Below, piece after piece: positions 26,456 through 36,684 of a DNA stretch of 62,956 nucleotides; the first letter of the stretch is position 1, and each line of letters starts with the position of its first letter. A program made the position numbers and the translations under genes. The stretch spans positions 1 to 62,956 of the forward strand of contig CABHOV010000033.1 of assembly GCA_902168185.1 (NCBI GenBank). The letters run 5' to 3'. Below the pieces are notes generated by a model. That model saw nothing but the letters and a program-made list of their open reading frames with translations, was not told the origin of the DNA and searched no databases. The DNA comes from an uncultured Bacteroides sp. Its GTDB lineage: Bacteria; Bacteroidota; Bacteroidia; Cytophagales; Cyclobacteriaceae.

Positions 26456-28107
26456 TGTTGAAGCATCTTACCATTAAGAACTACGCGTTGATCCGCCACC
26501 TGGAGCTGGAGCCCTCTGCTCATCTCAACGTGATCACCGGTGAAACCGGAGCCGGTAAATCTATTATGCTCGGAGCTATCGGATTGCTGATGGGCAACCG
26601 TGCCGAAACAAAAGTTTTGTGGGATGAAAATGAGAAATGTGTAACAGAAGGAATTTTCAATATTAAGGACTATAAACTAAAATCATTTTTTAAATCGGAA
26701 GATCTCGACTACGATGACAATACAGTGATTCGAAGAGAGATTAGTCCGGGAGGGAAGTCGCGTGCATTCATCAATGACACACCGGTTACACTCGAGGTGA
26801 TGAAACGTGTCGGCAGTTTGCTGATGGACATTCACTCTCAACATGAAACGCTATTGCTGGGCAATCAAACATTCCAGCTAAAGTTGATTGATGCGTATGC
26901 CGAGAATCAATCACTGCTCGAACAATATGCAGAACACTGGAGTGAATATCTGAAAGCGAAAAAAAGCTACGAGACGCTGACGTCCGAAGCAGAAACGCTG
27001 CGACAGGAAGGAGACTATATTCGCTTTCAGCTGGATGAACTTACAAAGGCAAACTTCGAAGCTCACGAACAGGAAGCGCTCGAGTCAGAGTTGAAGATCA
27101 TGGAGCACGCAGAAGAAATAAAAAGCCGTTTCCAAAGTGTGCTGGATTTATTGTCCCGATCCGAATATGCATCGCGAAGCAGTCTCAGTGAAGCGCGTGG
27201 TCATTTGCAAAGTATATCTTCCTATGCCGATAAATATACCAGCCTCTTTCAGCGCATCGAAAGCCTGGTAATTGAAATGGATGATTTGTTAAGTGAGATT
27301 GAGAATGAGGAGGAGGGAATAGAGTTTGATCCCGAACGATCTGAGTTTGTAAAAGAACGCTTGAGTGTGCTATATCGCTTACTGAAAAAACATCGTGCTG
27401 CAGACTTAACGGAATTGTTGGTGATCCGGGAAAACCTGCGTGAAAAAGATAGCATCACCTCCAATGTAGACGAAGCATTGGCTAAAGCGAAAGATATATA
27501 TGACGCTGCCGATAAAAAGGTGCGCACACTTGCTGCAAAGATCAGCGATACCCGAAAGAAAACGCTGAAGCCGCTAAGCAGTCAGCTTGTAAAACTTTTG
27601 CAGGAAGTAGGTATACCCAATGCGACCTTGCAGGTTGATGTACAGAATACAGAACCATCGCATACCGGTATAGACAAAATAGATATACTCTTTAGTGCTA
27701 ATAAAGGTATAGCACCACGTCCGCTTGCGCAGGTAGCATCCGGTGGTGAATTTTCGCGCCTGATGTTTTGCATCAAGTATGTAATGGCAGAAAAGACAGC
27801 GATGCCAACGTTGATTTTAGATGAGATCGATAGCGGTGTATCCGGTGAAGTAGCCATCAAGCTTGGTAACCTGATGAAAACCATGTCGAAGACCCATCAG
27901 CTGATTGCCATCAGCCATTTACCACAAGTAGCCGCTAAAGGCGATGCGCATTACTTCGTATACAAAGATAACTCAGCCGCAAAAACCATCAGTAGCATCC
28001 GCGAATTGAAAAAAGAAGAACGCGTAGAAGAAATTGCTAAAATGATTGGCGGAGAAAAACCATCCAAGATCGCGCTTCAAAATGCCCAGGAATTACTCAC
28101 AACATAA
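26455..28107 (+). CDS. recN: DNA repair protein RecN
   Basis: 550 residues, full length. Walker A is GETGAGKSIMLGAIG near the N-terminus, the SMC-like MDIHSQHETLLL follows, a long coiled coil covers residues ~150-370, and the signature ASGGEFSRLMFCIKYV with Walker B TLILDEIDSGVSGE sits near the C-terminus, followed by LIAISHLPQVAAKGDAHY. RecN binds broken DNA ends and promotes recombination repair. It is translationally coupled to the LSm-like gene. The cluster bamD-rpoZ-coaBC-DUF4835-recN is a known Bacteroidota gene order. Confidence 0.96.
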   Translation: MLKHLTIKNYALIRHLELEPSAHLNVITGETGAGKSIMLGAIGLLMGNRAETKVLWDENEKCVTEGIFNIKDYKLKSFFKSEDLDYDDNTVIRREISPGGKSRAFINDTPVTLEVMKRVGSLLMDIHSQHETLLLGNQTFQLKLIDAYAENQSLLEQYAEHWSEYLKAKKSYETLTSEAETLRQEGDYIRFQLDELTKANFEAHEQEALESELKIMEHAEEIKSRFQSVLDLLSRSEYASRSSLSEARGHLQSISSYADKYTSLFQRIESLVIEMDDLLSEIENEEEGIEFDPERSEFVKERLSVLYRLLKKHRAADLTELLVIRENLREKDSITSNVDEALAKAKDIYDAADKKVRTLAAKISDTRKKTLKPLSSQLVKLLQEVGIPNATLQVDVQNTEPSHTGIDKIDILFSANKGIAPRPLAQVASGGEFSRLMFCIKYVMAEKTAMPTLILDEIDSGVSGEVAIKLGNLMKTMSKTHQLIAISHLPQVAAKGDAHYFVYKDNSAAKTISSIRELKKEERVEEIAKMIGGEKPSKIALQNAQELLTT

Positions 28108-28210
28108 TATATAGTATATACTGCGAAAGCTTTCCAATAATATATTTCTCAAAGAGAAATATTAGCATTTAAAATCTGCGGGAATAAAATCGATTATATT
28201 ACCAGGTATA

Positions 28211-29086
28211 CTATTTAATCCGCTCCACATCCACCTTCACAGAAAGCTTTTGTTGCCCGGAGCTGAAAACGATACCCTTGATAGGCGCAACATCCTGGTA
28301 ATCGCGACCAAAGGCAGTCGTGATGTGTTTATAGGTTGGCAACAAACAATTTGTAGGATCAAACTCCACCCATCCTATCGAAGGGAAATATACCGACACC
28401 CATGCATGCGAAGCATCCGCTCCCACCATGCGCTCTTTACCCGGAGGAGGCAATGTTTCTATATACCCGCTGACATACCGTGCAGGCAATCCCATGTTTC
28501 GCAAGCAAGCAATCATCAAGTGAGCAAAGTCCTGGCAGACGCCCTTGCGTAATTTCACTACTGTTTCTACCGGAGTGTTCACCGTAGTGAAACCAGGTTT
28601 GAATTCAACGGTAGTATATATCTTTTGCATGAGCGTATTGCATACGCTCCAGAGTGTAGCATCTTCTGTAAAACAATCGGAAGCATACTTACGGATTACA
28701 TCGCTGACCGGAACATGATGAGAGGGAAGTGTATATTGTATAATTTCATAAGCATCATTCACACCAGATAATAAAGAATGCACATCCTTCCACAGTACAG
28801 TAGAACTAAAAGCAAGTTCTGCGTTGACACGATTCTCAATGTCAACAACGCTCGTTGAATTTATCTTTAATCGTTTATGCTCTTTGTAAATGGATATAAA
28901 CGTAAGCGTATTGCCAAAAAAATCTGTACGCTGCGACATTTCATCAGGAGCAGGAACAATATTGATATCATTCATGATACACTGATGCTGCGGTATCGAA
29001 AGAGGCGTAAGGCAAAGCCTGTTAAAACAGGTGCTTACCGTCTCTTCATAGGTATACTCCGTATAATGCCGTATTCTATACTTCAT
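28211..29086 (-). CDS. Transglutaminase-like protease-fold protein
   Basis: 291 residues. The N-terminal beta domain (YRIHHYTEYTYEE-like, here RIRHYTEYTYEETV) is followed by the transglutaminase core with catalytic Cys in RKGVCQDFAHLM (residue ~178), His in DASHAWVSVYFP and Asp in WVEFDPTN. Such proteins are cysteine peptidases or amide-bond processing enzymes. It is the last gene of a three-gene leftward unit with the ATP-grasp/alpha-E fusion and the DUF2126 protein. In other bacteria the same partners occur together and were predicted to build and trim peptide or isopeptide linkages. No signal peptide is seen, so it is likely cytosolic. Confidence 0.9.
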   Translation of the reverse strand: MKYRIRHYTEYTYEETVSTCFNRLCLTPLSIPQHQCIMNDINIVPAPDEMSQRTDFFGNTLTFISIYKEHKRLKINSTSVVDIENRVNAELAFSSTVLWKDVHSLLSGVNDAYEIIQYTLPSHHVPVSDVIRKYASDCFTEDATLWSVCNTLMQKIYTTVEFKPGFTTVNTPVETVVKLRKGVCQDFAHLMIACLRNMGLPARYVSGYIETLPPPGKERMVGADASHAWVSVYFPSIGWVEFDPTNCLLPTYKHITTAFGRDYQDVAPIKGIVFSSGQQKLSVKVDVERIK

Positions 29087-29136
29087 TTTCCTGTATCATT
29101 TAGCTTTAAACGTTTTGCTTTTGGCCGTAAGCTCTA

Positions 29137-31674
29137 TCAAACCTCAAAGGGTGATTCATCCACACCCTGTTTATAGTATACTGAGTGGCTGAAATAAGTA
29201 GCGCTCAATTTTAATGAGAGCGTACCAATCTGGGTGCTCAGTTGGTCGCATAAAGTATATAGTTCTTCACGCATCCCGGAGTTTTTATCCGCTTCAATCA
29301 GTTTGTCTACATTGATAAGTCTGACTTTACTATAGCATTCAAATGCAAGCGTAGCGATCTCGCTGCTGCGGCTAACGTTATCGCGTTTAGGCAGCTGATC
29401 TATATACTTCATAAGCTGCTCAAGTTGTGAAAGTATAGAGATCGGATTTTGTTTGTTGATGAATAACAAGTCCAAGGCAGGTGCCGTATCAAAATAAGTA
29501 CGATAGGTCGATCTATAGTTTGACAGTCCCAGGTTGCTTACCAGCAACGCTTCTAATATCTGTGACTCTGAACTCTCGTCAAAACGAGGTGTAAGCAAGG
29601 TCTTGTATTGCAGCACTTCAAGCGAGATCTCTTCCAGCAATTGCCCGATACGGTTCATGCTCCATCCTTCATCGCGATACATACTCTGGCGATTCATCTC
29701 GAGGAAAGAAAGCAATCCGAGATTCAGCTGGTCCAGCAAAGGAAACACGTGACGGATATTTTCGGGCTCCAGTAAAGCGAGTCTTCGCTTAACATTTTCA
29801 ATGTCATCAATGATGCGCCAGTTATCAACTGTCCACTTATCGCGTACTGCATACATGGCGCGAAGCAAACTGTTTACAGTAGATAATATACTTCCGTTGG
29901 TTGCCGGGTGGCAGATCACATCGTGAAGTTGTTCGAAGAGACTGTCTTCTGTGTTTTCCTTATCGAGTAAATCCTGCGTGCCGGTGATGTGTGCTACAGT
30001 TTTTAACAATGCCTTCATAGCATCCGAATCCTGATCGTTTGTCTGACTTAGGTTTCGGAGTACTATACGAATGAATCGTGATGTACGGATTACCCGTTGT
30101 GAGTATCGTCCAACCCAAAAAAGATTTTCGGCTGCGCGACTTGGAAGCACGGCCTTTCTTCGGAAGTCAGGATTTCGAAGAAGTGTAAGATCCGTGTTCT
30201 TTGCATGAACTTCAATCCATGTATCTTTAGATATACCACCTTCCTGATTTGAAACAATGAGGCTTCCTTTTTCAGGAGAGCAACGTGTTAATCCACCGGG
30301 CATCATCTCATAGCTTCCTTCAGATGCCACCAGGAAAGTACGCATCACGGTATAGCGTGGTTCAAGTTTCCCTTTTGTAAATACAGGAGATGTAGAAAGA
30401 TTAACAGCTTCCTGGCCTGCATATAGAGAGGGTTGAAACTTTATCTTCCGAATCAGTTCTTCTTTTTTCCCTTTTGAAAGTTGATGTCCAATCCAGGTAT
30501 CAGAACCCGTCATGCGATCAATCTTTTTTATTACCAGTGAATCAATGTTGTCGATAACATAATCCATTTCCTTTTTTTGTCCGCACCACCAAGTAGCGAC
30601 CATCGGAAATATAGGATCTTCTTTCAGGAAGTATTGAAAGACATTGTGCATGAACGCCAACAGCCCTGTGTTCTCGAGTATACTGCTTCCCAACGGATTG
30701 GCTACTGCTACATTTCCTTTTCGTATTACTTCCAGTAGTCCTGGAATTCCCAATTGAGAATCTTCACGCAACTCGAGTGGATCACAAAAACTGTCATCAA
30801 CTCTGCGTAAAATAATATCAACTTTCTCAAGACCCTCTACCGTTTTAATCCACACGAAACCATTGCGTACAATCAAGTCATCGCCTTGCGCTAATGTAAA
30901 GCCGAGGTATGATGCAAGTATAGCATGTTCGAAATAGGTTTCGTTATGCGGGCCTGGTGTGAGTACAACAATGCGCGGCTGTTCTTTTCCATGTGGAGCA
31001 ATTTTTAAAAATGCCTGCATCATGGAGTTAAAGAATCCGCCAAGTTTATTTACGTTGTGATCTTTGAATAATTCAGGAATCACACGGTTCAGTGCACTCC
31101 GGTTTTCAAGTGCATAGCCCATACCCGAAGGAGCTTGCGTACGATCGCGCAACACCCATACTTTATCATTAGGGCCACGTGAAAGATCGGCCGCATAGAG
31201 TATGAGTTGGTTTTTACCAGGAAGCTTAATGTTATCGCATGCGCGGAGAAATCCGGAATGAGAGTATATCAGTTCCGGAGGAATTATACCTTCTTTCAAT
31301 AATCGCTTCTCGCCATATAGGTCTTCGAGCAACATGTTCAGCACCGTTACCCGTTGCTTCATTCCCCTCTCTAATATTTTCCATTCGGCTCCTGCAATCA
31401 GTAACGGTAAAGTGTCAAGCAACCATGGGCGATTCAATCCATCCGGGTCACCGTATACATTATAGGTAACACCGTTTTCTTCCAGCAGCTTTAATAATTC
31501 CTGCTGGCGATTTTTTAATTCTTCTGATGTAAGGTGTTCAACGTTGGTAAGCAGACGTTTCCAATGTTCTTTCACATCACCATTCAAGGCGAAGCATTCG
31601 TCCTGGAAAATCTGGTTCGAAAAATAATCCTGTGAGAGCGAGCCCTTCAATGCGTTTAAGTTAGTACTATCCAT
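29137..31674 (-). CDS. Circularly permuted ATP-grasp ligase fused to alpha-E domain
   Basis: 845 residues. Residues ~1-490 are a circularly permuted ATP-grasp enzyme (DUF404/DUF407 type): NVYGDPDGLNRPWLLDTLP, VLRDRTQAPSGMGYALENR, VVLTPGPHNETYFEHAILA, GDDLIVRNGFVWIKT. From about residue 508 an alpha-E all-helical domain follows (SRAAENLFWVGRYSQRVIR). These are often two adjacent genes; here they form one polypeptide. The ATP-grasp part should activate a carboxylate as acyl-phosphate for amide formation. The alpha-E domain's role is unknown. It starts 14 bp after the DUF2126 gene stop and lies 50 bp before the transglutaminase gene. Confidence 0.92.
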   Translation of the reverse strand: MDSTNLNALKGSLSQDYFSNQIFQDECFALNGDVKEHWKRLLTNVEHLTSEELKNRQQELLKLLEENGVTYNVYGDPDGLNRPWLLDTLPLLIAGAEWKILERGMKQRVTVLNMLLEDLYGEKRLLKEGIIPPELIYSHSGFLRACDNIKLPGKNQLILYAADLSRGPNDKVWVLRDRTQAPSGMGYALENRSALNRVIPELFKDHNVNKLGGFFNSMMQAFLKIAPHGKEQPRIVVLTPGPHNETYFEHAILASYLGFTLAQGDDLIVRNGFVWIKTVEGLEKVDIILRRVDDSFCDPLELREDSQLGIPGLLEVIRKGNVAVANPLGSSILENTGLLAFMHNVFQYFLKEDPIFPMVATWWCGQKKEMDYVIDNIDSLVIKKIDRMTGSDTWIGHQLSKGKKEELIRKIKFQPSLYAGQEAVNLSTSPVFTKGKLEPRYTVMRTFLVASEGSYEMMPGGLTRCSPEKGSLIVSNQEGGISKDTWIEVHAKNTDLTLLRNPDFRRKAVLPSRAAENLFWVGRYSQRVIRTSRFIRIVLRNLSQTNDQDSDAMKALLKTVAHITGTQDLLDKENTEDSLFEQLHDVICHPATNGSILSTVNSLLRAMYAVRDKWTVDNWRIIDDIENVKRRLALLEPENIRHVFPLLDQLNLGLLSFLEMNRQSMYRDEGWSMNRIGQLLEEISLEVLQYKTLLTPRFDESSESQILEALLVSNLGLSNYRSTYRTYFDTAPALDLLFINKQNPISILSQLEQLMKYIDQLPKRDNVSRSSEIATLAFECYSKVRLINVDKLIEADKNSGMREELYTLCDQLSTQIGTLSLKLSATYFSHSVYYKQGVDESPFEV

Positions 31675-31688
31675 TCAGGTTATGGCGG

Positions 31689-34600
31689 TCAATAATGTCG
31701 TAAGTCTAGTGTACGTGGGTATTCAGGGTTTCTTTTCACCGACAAGGGCTGACTAAAATTGCTGGGATTTTGAGTCTTTTCCAAATGTCGCTCAACGTGG
31801 TTCCCCGAAACCTTAGGTATAATCGTGCCAGGGGTATGTCCATGATTCCAGAAACGGCTTATTCTCCTTCCTTCAGCTTCAAATGAATTTACCGGAAATG
31901 CATCATAATTCCTTCCACCCGGATGAGCAACGTGATACACACAACCACCAATTGATTTTTTATTCCACGTATCATATACATCAAACACCAAGGGTACATC
32001 TGTGCCCAGTGTAGGATGCAGCGCCGATGGCGGACTCCATGCCCTGTAGCGTACGCCTCCTACATATTCACCTTTGGTAATGGTCTCACTCAATGGTATA
32101 GGTATACCATGGCAGGTGATCATATACCGGTCGTTGTTGAAGTTCTTTACTTTTATTTCAATACGCTCTACCGATGAATCAACGAAGCGCGCGGTTCCAC
32201 CGTTGACTACTTCTTCTCCCAATACGTGCCACGGTTCTATACCAAAGCGGAGTTGTAGCTCCATGTCCTGAACTTTAATTTTTCCATACAATGGAAAACG
32301 GAATTCAAAGAAAGGCTCGAGCCAGGCAAGTTGAAATGGATAACCTGCTTCGTTCAAATCATTCACAACTTCTTGCAGATCTTGTTGTACATAATGCGGC
32401 AGCATATACTTATCATATAGCTCCGTGCCCCAGCGCGTAAGTTTACCGGTATAGGGCGTTTTCCAAAAGCGTGCAAGGAGGGAACGGATCAGCAGCAGTT
32501 GTACAATACACATTTGCTTGTTGGGTGGCATATCGAAACCTCGGAACTCTAATATACCCAGGCGCCCGGTTGAACTATCCGGTGAATATAGTTTGTCGAT
32601 GCAGAACTCGGCACGATGCGTATTGCCGGTTATATCGATAAGTAAATTTCTGAACAAGCGATCCGTTAGCCAGAATGGTACTTCTTCGTTCTCGGGTATT
32701 TGGCTGAATGCAATCTCCAATTCATATAGCGTTTCCTGGCGACCTTCATCTACGCGCGGTGCCTGGCTGGTAGGCCCTATAAATTGCGTAGAGAATAAAT
32801 AGGACAACCCTGGATGATGTTGCCAATAGGTGATCAGACTTCGAAGAAGATCAGGTCTTCTTAATAGCGGACTATCCGATGGCATAGCTCCGCCAATTGT
32901 AATGTGATTGCCCCCACCGGTTCCGGTATGTTTACCATCCAGCATAAACTTCTCTGTGCCAAGCCGGGTTAGTCGTGCTTGTTCGAATAATGTATCATAC
33001 GTGTGAAGAATCTCTTTCCAGTTTTTCGCGGGATGTATATTTACTTCCAGTACACCGGGATCTGGCGCAAGAGAAAGTTTTGTTAGTCGATTATCATGTG
33101 GAATTCCATATCCTTCAATCACTACTTTTAAATTCAATAGTGCAGCAGATTCTTCAATCGCTGCAAGCATATCGAGATAGTGTTCTGCATACTGCAGAGG
33201 TGGCATGGAGATATATAGCTTCCCTTTGCGCAGTTCAATGGAAAGGGCAGTCTTTATAATATAGGTCTCGAAAGTCAGTGTTGGCTCCTGATCAACCGGT
33301 TTATCTTTCCTGGACTTAGTTTCTTCCTCTTCTATTGCTATAGATGCCGGGTTTGTAAATTCTTCCGGAAGCTCCTGTATAGTTATAGGTTGATCGAACT
33401 GTCCTTTTACTTTTTTATGAAAGTCTATAAACTCCGGCAGTTCCTCAAATGTACTTCGCTCTACGGGTCGTTGAACTTTCTTGGGATCTATATGCGGTAA
33501 AGTCTTCAACGGCAATCTATAGCCCATCGAAGAATTACCGGGAATCAGTATAAGCCGGTCGTTGCGGAAGGGCCATTGGCACGACAACCATCGGTTGCTT
33601 TTGAAATTCCATTCCAGTGGTATAACAAAACCAACCGCAGTGCCGAGTCCGTTGGCAAGAATTTCAGCAAGTTTTTTCCGCTCGAGCGAATCGTCAAGAT
33701 TTGCTTTGTAAGGATCGAGGTTTGCGGGTACTTTACTTTCTTCCCACAAAAAGAAGAATGCATCTTCCACTGCGGGATGTATATGTTCTTCCGGTATATT
33801 AATAAATCTCGTAAGGGTATGCGCGAGTTTCTTCGCATCCTCTATAGTATAGGAAGAAGTAGTATCATCAAGATCTAACAACGCATCATTCTTCCATATA
33901 GGCCGTCCGTCCTTACGCCATATAGCAGAATATTGCCAGCGTGGTAAAGGCTCCCCCGGATACCATTTACCTTGTCCGGTATGAATCAAGCCACCAGGTC
34001 CAAAAGACGCTTTCAGTTTTCGGATGAGCTCTGCACCCAGTACACGTTTCTGCGGACCATCCGCTACTGTATTCCATTCTTTGGCTTCCATATCATCAAT
34101 GGAAACAAAAGTAGGTTCACCGCCCATCGTCAGGCGCATATCTCCCGCCTCAAGCTCTTCGTCAATAGTGTTTCCCAATGATACTATAGATGCCCATTGA
34201 TCTTCTGTGTAGGGCTTTGTTACACGCGGGTCTTCCTGTATGCGGAATACTTCATTTGAATAATGCAGTATAGATTCACAGACATCCGTCATGCCTGTAA
34301 CAGGTGCTGCACCAACAGGATCCGGTGTACAACTCAGGGGTATATGTCCTTCGCCGGCAAATAGCCCTGACGTTGGATCGAGGCCGACCCAGCCAGCGCC
34401 CGGTATATATACTTCTGCCCACGCATGTAAATCAGTGAAATCTGCTTCTGGTCCGGAAGGTCCATCAATAGCTTTTTGATCTGCTTTCAGCTGTACGAGA
34501 TACCCGGATACAAAACGCGAGGCGAGACCCAGATACCGGAAGAGTTGAACGAGCAACCATGCCGAATCGCGACACGATCCGCTTTTCAAAGAAAGCGTCT

Positions 34601-35114
34601 GTTCACAGGTTTGTACACCCGGTTCAAAGCGCACCGTATACTGTATATATTGCCATACTTTCTGGTTAAGCTCTACCAGGAAATCAATGGTGGTTATTTT
34701 CTTCGAAAGATTAATAGTTCGTAAAAAACTCTGGAGCAAGCCTCCGTTTTCTGAAAGCTCGAAGTAAGGTGATAGCTCTTTACGAAGCTGATGAGTATAC
34801 TGAAATGGAAATTCTTCCGCATAGCTTTCAATAAAAAAATCGAAAGGGTTGATGATGACAATCTCCGCGATTACTTCTACATCGAAAGAAAAATGACTTG
34901 TCTGTTCCGGAAAGACTGCGCGTGCCTGATAATTACCGAATGGATCTTGTTGCCAGTTAATGAAATGATTTTCGGGTTTGATGTTCAGTGAATAGGACAG
35001 GATTGGCGTACGACAATGTGGTGCTGGCCGTAGACGAAAGATGTGAGGTGATAGATTTATAGCACGATCATAGTCATAGGAAGTCTTGTGACGGATAGCA
35101 ACTTTGATGGACAT
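31689..35114 (-). CDS. Transglutaminase plus DUF2126 putative amidoligase
   Basis: 1141 residues. The first ~290 residues are a transglutaminase unit (Cys in KSGSCRDSAWLLVQLF near 181, His in DLHAWAEVYIPGAGW near 230, Asp in GLDPTSG). The remaining ~850 residues match DUF2126, described in Pfam as a putative amidoligase: RLTMGGEPTFVSIDD, KWYPGEPLPRWQYS, GKHTGTGGGNHITIGG, FSTQFIGPTSQAPRVDE, ILEFRGFDMPPNKQM, HPGGRNYDAFPVNSFEAEGRR. It heads the three-gene unit. Combining a peptidase-fold and a ligase in one chain suggests making and cutting the same bond type. No signal peptide is present. Substrate unknown. Confidence 0.92.
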   Translation of the reverse strand: MSIKVAIRHKTSYDYDRAINLSPHIFRLRPAPHCRTPILSYSLNIKPENHFINWQQDPFGNYQARAVFPEQTSHFSFDVEVIAEIVIINPFDFFIESYAEEFPFQYTHQLRKELSPYFELSENGGLLQSFLRTINLSKKITTIDFLVELNQKVWQYIQYTVRFEPGVQTCEQTLSLKSGSCRDSAWLLVQLFRYLGLASRFVSGYLVQLKADQKAIDGPSGPEADFTDLHAWAEVYIPGAGWVGLDPTSGLFAGEGHIPLSCTPDPVGAAPVTGMTDVCESILHYSNEVFRIQEDPRVTKPYTEDQWASIVSLGNTIDEELEAGDMRLTMGGEPTFVSIDDMEAKEWNTVADGPQKRVLGAELIRKLKASFGPGGLIHTGQGKWYPGEPLPRWQYSAIWRKDGRPIWKNDALLDLDDTTSSYTIEDAKKLAHTLTRFINIPEEHIHPAVEDAFFFLWEESKVPANLDPYKANLDDSLERKKLAEILANGLGTAVGFVIPLEWNFKSNRWLSCQWPFRNDRLILIPGNSSMGYRLPLKTLPHIDPKKVQRPVERSTFEELPEFIDFHKKVKGQFDQPITIQELPEEFTNPASIAIEEEETKSRKDKPVDQEPTLTFETYIIKTALSIELRKGKLYISMPPLQYAEHYLDMLAAIEESAALLNLKVVIEGYGIPHDNRLTKLSLAPDPGVLEVNIHPAKNWKEILHTYDTLFEQARLTRLGTEKFMLDGKHTGTGGGNHITIGGAMPSDSPLLRRPDLLRSLITYWQHHPGLSYLFSTQFIGPTSQAPRVDEGRQETLYELEIAFSQIPENEEVPFWLTDRLFRNLLIDITGNTHRAEFCIDKLYSPDSSTGRLGILEFRGFDMPPNKQMCIVQLLLIRSLLARFWKTPYTGKLTRWGTELYDKYMLPHYVQQDLQEVVNDLNEAGYPFQLAWLEPFFEFRFPLYGKIKVQDMELQLRFGIEPWHVLGEEVVNGGTARFVDSSVERIEIKVKNFNNDRYMITCHGIPIPLSETITKGEYVGGVRYRAWSPPSALHPTLGTDVPLVFDVYDTWNKKSIGGCVYHVAHPGGRNYDAFPVNSFEAEGRRISRFWNHGHTPGTIIPKVSGNHVERHLEKTQNPSNFSQPLSVKRNPEYPRTLDLRHY

Positions 35115-35338
35115 TCGGTATGGTTTATAGGGTGACGGAATTGTGTTCCTTTAACAGAAATCAAAACCTCTAGCTAATAATACCTTTTTTTAAGGAGAGA
35201 ATCATATGCCTTGGCAATAGACTTTGCTTACAACGGAAAATAATTTTAGTCCGATATCTTCAAACGATTGTTTTAGTCTGGCAGCAGGTAATAAAATTGA
35301 AGAAGTATGGATGTCGATCTTCCTTCGTGAGAAGATTA

Positions 35339-35917
35339 TCATGATGTCGCTGTCTTTCTTCGTTTTTTTAATTGAGCTTCATAAAAAGCAACGCGGTCGT
35401 TCTTGTCCCATTTGCGGTAGACTTCAATAACTTTTTCCAGTTCCTCAATGGAGATTTGCGCTAACTCCTTTTTTAGAATTTCGGAGAGAATTTTATTTTC
35501 AGATTTTAAAACCCGTATCTCTCTTCTGCACTTTAAGCAACTAACGGGTTCAGAGTCGATCCAGAATTTTAGTACTTCAAACCAGAAGCGTTTCTCTTCT
35601 TTGGTAAATAGAAATTCTTCGCCACAACTTTTACAGATTAGATTTTTATCAAAGTAAGCAAGGTGCGGATTCATGGAGGGTGTTTGTAATCCAGTATTTG
35701 CCAGCACTGCTTTTTTTGTTGTCAGGCAAGTGTCGCAAGCCCATTCAAAATCAGAGTTTATGAAAGCGGAGTATATATCAATGTTTAGTTCTTTATAGTT
35801 ATTGATTTCTTTCCTTGTAATTTTATCCATCACAGACAACGATATAGTCATCTCTGTTTTGTGCTTGTCAGTTAAACAAGACGAACATTTAGCATATTTT
35901 GTTTTGGATTTTGCCAT
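35339..35917 (-). CDS. Zinc-ribbon protein, unknown function
   Basis: 192 residues. Four CxxC pairs occur: CSSC near the N-terminus, CDTC near residue 60, CKSCGEEF and CLKCRR near residues 95 and 129. The last two with FLFTKEEKRFWFEVLKFW resemble the short zf-trcl zinc-ribbon domain. A charged C-terminal helix (SIEELEKVIEVYRKWD) follows. It is likely cytosolic. It stands alone between the amidoligase unit and the LytTR pair, all leftward. No function can be assigned. Confidence 0.75.
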   Translation of the reverse strand: MAKSKTKYAKCSSCLTDKHKTEMTISLSVMDKITRKEINNYKELNIDIYSAFINSDFEWACDTCLTTKKAVLANTGLQTPSMNPHLAYFDKNLICKSCGEEFLFTKEEKRFWFEVLKFWIDSEPVSCLKCRREIRVLKSENKILSEILKKELAQISIEELEKVIEVYRKWDKNDRVAFYEAQLKKRRKTATS

Positions 35918-35949
35918 GCTCTATAAAGTATATTGCGATCGATATATAC

Positions 35950-36684
35950 TTACAACATCTGATTCTTATCCGTAAAATCTTTGAAAGATTTTCGGTATGT
36001 GTCGCTGATGGGAATCGTTACGGAGCCTATTTGTACTTCGCCCTTCTGGATTACATCTATAGCATCTACGGCAACTATATAGGAGTGGTGTATGCGAATG
36101 AACTTATCAGCAGGTAATTGTTCTTCCAGCGATTTTAGTCGTTGTAGTGTAACGATCTTTTGTTGTCGCGTGTGAATGGTTACGTAATCTTTTAATCCTT
36201 CTACAAAAAGAATATCATCCCAACGAACCTTCACCAGCTTTGTTCCATCTTTTACAAATACAAAAGGCTGTGCTGCATCTTGCAGTGGTCTTTCTACTGG
36301 AGAGACGGCTGGTGTAGTTGATGAATTCGTTAATCGCTGATTTGCTTTTTCTACGGCACGAAGAAATCTTTCGAACGTAATGGGCTTTAACAAGTAGTCG
36401 ATCACATCGAGTTCATAACCTTCCAGTGCATACTCTGAATATGCCGTGGTTAAAATTACCAGTGGTTTTTTCTGAAGTGCTTTCAGTAAAGATATACCGG
36501 TGATCTCAGGCATCTGTATATCCAGGAAGAGTAAATCTACCGGTGACTTTCTCAAAATTTCTATAGCCGTCAACGGACTTGAAGTCGCCTCCAGTAAATT
36601 TAGATACGGCACTTTCTTCACATAGTCTGTAATTAGACTACGGGCCAGTGGTTCATCATCAACAATTAAACACGAGATGCTCAC
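35950..36684 (-). CDS. LytTR-type response regulator
   Basis: 244 residues. The receiver domain has the acidic pair DDEPLAR, phospho-acceptor Asp in LLFLDIQMPEITG, TTAY and the Lys in LLKPITFERF. The C-terminal LytTR DNA-binding domain has FVKDGTKLVKVRWDDILFVEGLKDYVTIHT and FIRIHHSYIVAVDAI. It starts with GTG, overlapping the kinase stop as GTGA. It acts with the adjacent LytS-like kinase. Targets are not evident, though a divergent outer membrane receptor gene lies upstream. Confidence 0.94.
   Translation of the reverse strand: MSISCLIVDDEPLARSLITDYVKKVPYLNLLEATSSPLTAIEILRKSPVDLLFLDIQMPEITGISLLKALQKKPLVILTTAYSEYALEGYELDVIDYLLKPITFERFLRAVEKANQRLTNSSTTPAVSPVERPLQDAAQPFVFVKDGTKLVKVRWDDILFVEGLKDYVTIHTRQQKIVTLQRLKSLEEQLPADKFIRIHHSYIVAVDAIDVIQKGEVQIGSVTIPISDTYRKSFKDFTDKNQML

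Noticed and set aside
35206-35220. Five-codon ATG CCT TGG CAA TAG after a strong AAGGAGAG site
   Set aside because: Tempting as a leader peptide, but it lies between two leftward genes with no rightward gene to control nearby.
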